Source: Pseudomonadota bacterium
GTDB taxonomy: Bacteria > Pseudomonadota > Gammaproteobacteria > Xanthomonadales > Xanthomonadaceae
DNA length: 11,376 nucleotides
Reading direction: 5' to 3'
Assembly: GCA_023392975.1 (NCBI GenBank)
Contig: JAEWNA010000141.1
Span: forward strand, 1-11,376
Shown piece by piece: positions 6,659 through 11,376 of this stretch (position 1 is the stretch's first letter; each line of letters opens with the position of its first letter). The position numbers were made by a program, and so were the translations under genes. A model generated the notes under the pieces. It did no database searches and was not told the DNA's origin. It saw only the letters and a list, made by a program, of their open reading frames with translations.

Positions 6659-7306
6659 TCAGCGCGGGCGCAGGTAGCGGGCGTCGTCGAAACTGGCGCA
6701 CCACTGCGGGCGATAGACCACGATCAGCGCCATGGCGCCGCCGCAGAAGAAACCCTCGCCGAACATCATCGGCGGCGTGGCGGCGAGATACGCCGCCGCG
6801 GCCGGGTCGTCCAGCCAGACCGACGCCGCGGACTTGAACAAGTTCGAGGCGGCGATCGCCAGCGCGCCGCCCAGGAAGCCGCGCACCCAGACATAGATCA
6901 GCAGGTTCTGCGGCAGCCGGGATTCGATGAAGCGGCCCACCGCTTCCGTCACCAGCACCGGCAATGCGCCGCAGACCAGGAAGTCCGCCGCCCAGCCCTG
7001 CCAGGCGCTGCGCATGCCCAGTGCCGCCGCGCTGACCGCCGCCATCGACCACAGCGCGAACCGCGGTCCGAACATCAGCGTCGCCACGGTCGCGCCGAGG
7101 AAGTGCAGCTTCACGCCCTGCAGCGCATCGGCGTTGAACCAGCGCATCCCCGCCAGCATCAGCGTGGCGATCGCGAACACGCGCAGGGCTTCGTCGTCGC
7201 CGCGGACCTTGTACCAGGGCAGGCGCCGTGCCGACCACGCCAGCGTCGCGAAGGCCCCGACCCAGGCCAGGCCCTGCGCGACCGGCGGCAGCGGGACGGC
7301 GTCCAT
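6659..7306 (-). CDS. CbiM-like integral membrane protein (COG3235-type, possible ECF permease)
   Basis: A 215-residue, strongly hydrophobic protein with about six or seven membrane segments (near 8-26, 40-57, 66-80, 84-101, 105-127, 134-160 and 176-198). Two stretches resemble the CbiM/NikM substrate-binding component of metal ECF transporters: VKLHFLGATVATLMFGPR (65-82, with H68) and PPMMFGEGFFCGGAMALIVVYRPQW (178-202). True CbiM proteins start with Met-His, which helps bind Co or Ni. This one starts MDAVPL and lacks that histidine. No ATPase or CbiN/CbiQ partner is present. It therefore fits the stand-alone COG3235-type membrane proteins, whose substrate I cannot state. The ATG lies 7 bases after the kynA stop, so the two are almost certainly co-transcribed and perhaps coupled. 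The ribosome site is weak. Confidence 0.75.
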   Translation of the reverse strand: MDAVPLPPVAQGLAWVGAFATLAWSARRLPWYKVRGDDEALRVFAIATLMLAGMRWFNADALQGVKLHFLGATVATLMFGPRFALWSMAAVSAAALGMRSAWQGWAADFLVCGALPVLVTEAVGRFIESRLPQNLLIYVWVRGFLGGALAIAASNLFKSAASVWLDDPAAAAYLAATPPMMFGEGFFCGGAMALIVVYRPQWCASFDDARYLRPR

Positions 7307-7313
7307 CCGTTGC

Positions 7314-8174
7314 TCAGCGATCCGACCCGATGCTCGAACGCACGTCGAACAGTTCCGGGAAGAAGGTCAGGTCCAGCGCCTGCTTCAGGAAGCCCGCGCC
7401 GCTGGAACCGCCGGTGCCGCGCTTGAAGCCGATCACCCGCATCACCGTGCGCAGGTGGCGGAACCGCCAGATCTGGAACTGCGTCTCCAGGTCGACCAGG
7501 TCCTCGCACAGCGCGTATTCGCGCCAGTACGTGCCGGTGTCCTCGTAGATGCGCTCGAACACCGGCACCAGCACCTGATCGAACACGTGCGCCCTGGTCC
7601 AGTCGCGTTCGACGTTCGCCGCCGGCACCGCATGGCCCCAGCGCGCGAGGTAGCGCAGGAATTCGTCGTACAGGCTCGGCGCTTCCAGCACCGCGCGCAG
7701 GCCGGCCTGCGCCTGCGCGTCGTATTCGAACACCCGCAGCATCGCCGCGTTCTTGTTGCCCATCAGGAACTCGATGGTGCGGTACTGCAGCGACTGGAAG
7801 CCGGACGACGGCCCCAGCACGTGGCGGAATTCCATGTATTCGGACGGGGTGAGCGTCTCCAGCACGGACCACATCGCGGTCAGCTGTTCCTGCACCCGCT
7901 TGCAGCGGGCGGCGACCTTGCCGAACTGCCACACGCGGTCGTGGCGCAGGTGGTCGGCCGCGGCGGTCAGCTCGTGGACCAGCAGCTTCATCCACAGCTC
8001 GGCCACCTGGTGCTGGACGATGAACAGCATCTCGTCGTGGTGCGGCGGATCCGAGAGCGGATGCTGGGAGGTCAGCAGCCGGTCCAGGTGCAGATAGCCG
8101 CCGTAGGTCATCCGACCGGCGAGGTCGGTGTGGATGCCCGCCTCGAGGGGGCGTTCGTTGCGTTCGAGCGTCAT
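7314..8174 (-). CDS. kynA: Tryptophan 2,3-dioxygenase
   Basis: A 286-residue cytoplasmic haem enzyme that inserts O2 into the indole ring of L-tryptophan to form N-formylkynurenine, the first and committed step of the kynurenine pathway. Residues known from the Xanthomonas campestris enzyme occur at the same numbers: the distal histidine H55 (FIVQHQ), Y113 and R117 (SEYMEFR) that hold the substrate carboxylate, the proximal haem ligand H240 (WRFRHLRTVMR) and T254 in GFKRGTGGSSG. The protein is full length, ending ...FFPELFDVRSSIGSDR. I chose the ATG at 8174 because MTLERNERPLEAGIHTD aligns with known N-termini. The frame is open further upstream (to 8453), but that extension shows no family similarity. 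The ribosome site is weak. The kynB and kynU genes are not in the window. It is divergent from the nuclease gene across a 238-base region and is followed closely by the CbiM-like gene. Confidence 0.98.
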   Translation of the reverse strand: MTLERNERPLEAGIHTDLAGRMTYGGYLHLDRLLTSQHPLSDPPHHDEMLFIVQHQVAELWMKLLVHELTAAADHLRHDRVWQFGKVAARCKRVQEQLTAMWSVLETLTPSEYMEFRHVLGPSSGFQSLQYRTIEFLMGNKNAAMLRVFEYDAQAQAGLRAVLEAPSLYDEFLRYLARWGHAVPAANVERDWTRAHVFDQVLVPVFERIYEDTGTYWREYALCEDLVDLETQFQIWRFRHLRTVMRVIGFKRGTGGSSGAGFLKQALDLTFFPELFDVRSSIGSDR

Positions 8175-8342
8175 CCGTACAGAGTAGCGCAGCAGCGTAT
8201 GGAACGCTCTCTGCCGGGCGCGCCTCGTTGCGAGCGATGCGACATCGGCGTCGAACATCGCGCAACACCAGCCCATCCCGCCAGGATCCGGCGAACGTGA
8301 ACGCACACGTCTCCGCCGGTCATCGGACTGCAACCCACAACC

Positions 8343-8362
8343 GTCACAATTTCGGTCACAAT
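8343..8362. repeat. Direct repeat GTCACAAT in the kynA/nuclease intergenic region
   Basis: Two exact copies of GTCACAAT (8343-8350 and 8355-8362) lie 12 bases apart between the divergent kynA and nuclease genes. The spacing is close to one helical turn, as for regulators that bind side by side. TCACA equals one half of a CRP/Clp site, but the matching inverted half is absent. The rest of the 8175-8412 gap shows no convincing promoter or small gene. Confidence 0.4.
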
Positions 8363-8412
8363 CGCCGACCCGCGCATCGCCGCGGGACTCAATCTGGTAT
8401 CGGGGGATCACC

Positions 8413-11376
8413 ATGCTTCGTCTGCTAGGCCGCCGGCGTGGGGCCGGTTTCATGCCGCATCTCGTCCGTCACGCGTTGCCGATCCTGCTGCTCTGCGGCG
8501 TCGGCGCACCTGCCCTTGCGCAAAACGTCAGCCTGACCGGCGGCACCTACACTCAGGATTTCGACACGCTGGCGAACACCGCCGGCAGCACGACGAATAC
8601 CGCACTGCCCACGGGCTGGCAGCTGAACGAAACCGGCGGCGGCGCGCGCGACAACGAACAGTACGGCGTCGATACCGGCAGCAGCAACACCGGCGATACC
8701 TACAGCTACGGCGCGGCAGGCAGCACCGAGCGCGCACTGGGCGGTCTCCAGAGCGGCACCCTGGTATCCACCATCGGCGCCTGCTTCGACAACAACACCG
8801 GTACCACCCTGAGCAGCCTGGACATCGCCTACACCGGCGAAGAATGGCGCCTGGGCACCGCGGCCCGCGCCGACAGCCTGAATTTCCAATACAGCCTCGA
8901 CGCCACGTCGATCACCACCGGCACCTGGACCGATGTCGCGGCGCTGAGCTTCTCGACGCCCAACACGGCAACCACCGGCGCGAAGGACGGCAACGCAGCG
9001 GGCAACCGCACGGCCATCAGCAACAGCATCGGCAGCCTGGCGATCGCCAACGGCGCCAGCTTCTGCATCCGCTGGACCGATACCAACGCCTCGGGTGCGG
9101 ACGACGGCCTCGCGGTCGACGACTTCTCGCTCACCGTGGCCGGCTCCGCGACGCCCGCGCTCGCCGTCAACGACGTCTCCGCGCTCGAAGGCGACAGCGG
9201 CACCACCACGTTCACGTTCGGCTTCGGCCTGAGCCAGCCGGCCGGCGCCGGCGGCGTGGTCATCCAGTACGCCACCGCCGACGGCACCGCGACCGCGGGC
9301 AGCGACTACGTCGCCGCCAGTGGCTCGGTGACGATCCCGCAGGGTTCGACCTCGGCCACGGTCACCGTCGACGTCATCGGCGACACCACGACCGAGCCCG
9401 ACGAAACCTTCTTCCTGAACATCGTCTCGGCCACCGGCGCCAACATCTCGGACGGCCAGGGCCTGGGCACGATCCTCAACGACGACGTCTCCGTCGTGGC
9501 GATCCACGACATCCAGGGCAACGGCCTGACCTCGCCGCTCAACGGCGGCGTGGTGGTGACCGAGGGCATCGTCACCGCCCTGAAGTTCAACAACGGCTTC
9601 TTCCTGCAGGCGCCGGACGCGGAAGTCGACGCCGACCCGAATACCTCGGAAGGCATCTTCGTCTTCACCTCGACCGCGCCGCCGGCCGCCGCCGCCGTGG
9701 GCAACCGCGTGCGCGTGACCGGCACGGTCAGCGAGTTCACGCCCTCGACCAACCTCAACCAGCTCTCGATCACCGAACTGGTCTCGCCGACCGTCATCCA
9801 GCTGACCACCGGCAATCCGCTGCCGGCGCCGGTCGTGCTGACCACGGCCGACTTCGGCCCTGGCGCCACCCCGGGCACCGCCGAGAAGTTCGAAGGCATG
9901 CGCGTCACCGTCGCCGCCGGCCGCGTGATCGCGCCGACCGACGGCAACATCAGCGAATCCAGCGCCAATTCCAGCACCACCGGCGTGTTCCACATCGTGC
10001 TCGACGGCGTCGCCCGTCCGTTCCGCGAGCCGGGCCTGGACGTGCTCGACCTGTTCCCGGTGCCGGCGGGCAAGAACCCGCCGCGCTTCGACCACAACCC
10101 CGAGCGCATCATGGTCCGCAGCCGCGGCCAGATCGGCGCGTCGTCGCTGACGCCTGAAGTCGACGCGCAGATCGCCGACATGACCGGCGTGATGGACTAC
10201 TTCTCCGGCACCTGGGCGCTGCTGCCCGACGTTGGCTCCGGCACCGTCACCGGCGGCAAGACCCCGACGCCGGTCTCCAACGCCCGCTACGAGGACGTCA
10301 CCGTCGCCGGCTTCAACCTGCAGCGCTTCTTCGACGAGGTCAACGACAGCAACGGCGCCACCACGCTGAGCGCCGCCGCCGTCGACAAGCGCCTGACCAA
10401 GGCCAGCCTGGCGATCTGCGACTACCTCAAGACCCCGGACATCCTGGGCCTGGTGGAAGTGGAGAACCTGCGCGTGATCGGCCTGCTCGCCGACCGCATC
10501 AACAGCACCTGTCCCAGCGCCCCGGTCTACGTGCCGTACCTGGTGCAGGGCAACGACGTCGGCGGCATCAACGTCGGCTACCTCGTGAACACCAAGGCCG
10601 TCGGCGCCACCGAGCGCGTCGAGGTGCTGGAGGTCACGCAGTACGGCAAGAACACCCTGTTCACGAACCCGAACAACAGCACCAGCCTGCTCAACGACCG
10701 TCCGCCGCTGCTGCTGCGCGCGCTCGTCCACCAGGACAACGGCGCCAATTACCCGATCACGGTCATCATCAACCACCTGCGTTCGCTCAACGGCCTGGAC
10801 GACACCACGGCCGGCAGCAACGGCTGGCCGACCGAAGGCGACCGCGTCCGCAACAAGCGCGGCGAGCAGGCGGTGTTCCTGGCGAACCTGGTGCAGTCGA
10901 TCCAGAACGCCGACCCGACCGAGCACGTCGTGCTGCTGGGCGACTTCAACGCCTACCAGTTCAGCGACGGCTACGTCGACGTGATGGGCATCGTCCGCGG
11001 CGACGAAGTGGCCGAGGACCAGGTCATCACCTGGCTGCCCAGCCCGATCACCACCCCGCTGATCGACGGCGCCGAGTTCACGCCCGACCCGGCCGAACGC
11101 TATTCCTACACCTTCGACGGCAACGCGCAGACCCTCGACCATGCGCTGCTCAACGAAGCCGTGGTGATGGACGCGGCCGACATCTCGGTCGAACACGCCC
11201 GCATCGACGCCGACTTCAGCGTGCTGAACTACGGCATCGCCGGCATCCCGACCCGCATCTCCGACCACGATCCGGTGCGCGTGGCGATCAGCGTCGCCGC
11301 GTTCCGCAGCGCCGACCTGTCGGTCGTCGCCTCGGCCGCCCCGGCCACCGTGCACGTCGGCGGCACCGCCACGTAC
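8413..11376 (+). CDS. Large secreted ExeM/NucH-type nuclease, 3' end outside the window
   Basis: 988 codons are visible, with no stop before the edge. Residues 1-36 form a signal peptide (basic start, LPILLLCGVGAPALA, cut before Q37), so it is exported. The domains in order are: a beta-rich N-terminal region of unknown role (37-245); a Calx-beta domain with acidic, probably Ca-binding residues (about 249-358, e.g. E259, D290, D298, D324, E328, D330); an OB-like domain typical of extracellular nucleases (361-465, IHDIQGNG...GFFLQAPD...GNRVRVTGTVSEF); an intervening beta region; and an endonuclease/exonuclease/phosphatase domain (about 630-958). Its catalytic set is visible: E682/E684 (LVEVEN), H788 (INHLRS), D844 and N846 (GDFNAY), D909-H910 (LDHALL), D951-H952 (SDHDPVR). 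Residues 966-988 (ADLSVVASAAPATVHVGGTATY) look like the start of a DUF11-type repeat. Cysteines C124/C218 and C669/C700 could form disulfides. GGGGGA six bases upstream supports the ATG at 8413, and M14 is an alternative. It likely degrades extracellular DNA for nutrients or biofilm turnover. Confidence 0.9.
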   Translation, partial: MLRLLGRRRGAGFMPHLVRHALPILLLCGVGAPALAQNVSLTGGTYTQDFDTLANTAGSTTNTALPTGWQLNETGGGARDNEQYGVDTGSSNTGDTYSYGAAGSTERALGGLQSGTLVSTIGACFDNNTGTTLSSLDIAYTGEEWRLGTAARADSLNFQYSLDATSITTGTWTDVAALSFSTPNTATTGAKDGNAAGNRTAISNSIGSLAIANGASFCIRWTDTNASGADDGLAVDDFSLTVAGSATPALAVNDVSALEGDSGTTTFTFGFGLSQPAGAGGVVIQYATADGTATAGSDYVAASGSVTIPQGSTSATVTVDVIGDTTTEPDETFFLNIVSATGANISDGQGLGTILNDDVSVVAIHDIQGNGLTSPLNGGVVVTEGIVTALKFNNGFFLQAPDAEVDADPNTSEGIFVFTSTAPPAAAAVGNRVRVTGTVSEFTPSTNLNQLSITELVSPTVIQLTTGNPLPAPVVLTTADFGPGATPGTAEKFEGMRVTVAAGRVIAPTDGNISESSANSSTTGVFHIVLDGVARPFREPGLDVLDLFPVPAGKNPPRFDHNPERIMVRSRGQIGASSLTPEVDAQIADMTGVMDYFSGTWALLPDVGSGTVTGGKTPTPVSNARYEDVTVAGFNLQRFFDEVNDSNGATTLSAAAVDKRLTKASLAICDYLKTPDILGLVEVENLRVIGLLADRINSTCPSAPVYVPYLVQGNDVGGINVGYLVNTKAVGATERVEVLEVTQYGKNTLFTNPNNSTSLLNDRPPLLLRALVHQDNGANYPITVIINHLRSLNGLDDTTAGSNGWPTEGDRVRNKRGEQAVFLANLVQSIQNADPTEHVVLLGDFNAYQFSDGYVDVMGIVRGDEVAEDQVITWLPSPITTPLIDGAEFTPDPAERYSYTFDGNAQTLDHALLNEAVVMDAADISVEHARIDADFSVLNYGIAGIPTRISDHDPVRVAISVAAFRSADLSVVASAAPATVHVGGTATY

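Noticed and set aside
6659..7306. A complete cobalt or nickel ECF transporter.
   Set aside because: Only a CbiM-like subunit is present. There is no ATPase, CbiQ or CbiN nearby and the N-terminal Met-His is absent.
8333..8362. A CRP/Clp binding site upstream of the nuclease.
   Set aside because: Only TCACA half-sites in the same direction are present. The TGTGA half at the required 6-base spacing is missing, so I list it only as a direct repeat.
8175..8453. N-terminal extension of kynA from an upstream in-frame start.
   Set aside because: The extension shows no similarity to tryptophan dioxygenases, would overlap the nuclease start, and the ATG at 8174 matches the expected N-terminus.
8425..11355. 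A 976-codon open frame on the minus strand opposite the nuclease gene.
   Set aside because: It is a mirror of the plus-strand codon pattern (GC-rich third positions leave the antisense frame free of stops). The translation is a Val/Asp/Arg/Gly-rich low-complexity string, while the plus strand has a signal peptide and catalytic motifs.
1..11376. A mobile element, CRISPR array, toxin-antitoxin or defence island.
   Set aside because: There is no transposase, integrase, repeat-spacer array, tRNA attachment site or compositional break. The genes are ordinary metabolism, transport and secretion.

Overview
The window is very GC-rich, densely coding DNA from a gammaproteobacterial chromosome. It most resembles the Lysobacteraceae/Xanthomonadaceae (Lysobacter, Luteimonas or relatives). 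That placement rests on the tryptophan 2,3-dioxygenase, which matches my recollection of the Xanthomonas campestris enzyme residue for residue around the active site, and on the mix of neighbours. It is inference, not a database match. I see no tRNA, rRNA, CRISPR array, insertion sequence or phage gene.

Layout. (1) Positions 14-3746, minus strand: a tyrosine-catabolism unit. It runs hppD (4-hydroxyphenylpyruvate dioxygenase), an uncharacterised acidic protein joined to it by a 4-base overlap, then hmgA (homogentisate 1,2-dioxygenase). A small lipoprotein gene follows after a gap holding two stem-loops. (2) Positions 3797-4367: a divergently transcribed MarR-family regulator. The intergenic region holds a near-perfect palindrome (9-bp arms) that fills the -35/-10 spacer of the hppD promoter and overlaps the -10 of the regulator's own promoter, so one repressor site could shut both. 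(3) Positions 4380-8174, minus strand: kynA (tryptophan 2,3-dioxygenase), a CbiM-like membrane protein 7 bases after it, a POT-family proton/peptide symporter, and a small four-helix membrane protein. (4) Positions 8413 to the end, plus strand: a large secreted nuclease of the ExeM/NucH type, with a Calx-beta domain and the start of a DUF11-like repeat. It is still open at the window edge (988 codons visible).

How the genes fit together. HppD and HmgA are successive non-haem Fe(II) dioxygenases that convert 4-hydroxyphenylpyruvate to maleylacetoacetate. KynA is the haem dioxygenase that opens the indole ring of tryptophan. With a di/tripeptide importer in between, the segment looks like a locus for using peptide-derived aromatic amino acids. 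The secreted nuclease fits the same scavenging lifestyle but has no visible link to the pathway. The later tyrosine enzymes (maleylacetoacetate isomerase, fumarylacetoacetase) and kynurenine enzymes (kynB, kynU) are not in the window.

Most of this is ordinary, well-known metabolism and I found no convincing new defence or mobile system. The best leads are the operator geometry at hppD/marR, the unknown protein translationally coupled to hppD, the pairing of kynA with a CbiM-like permease, and the domain composition of the nuclease.
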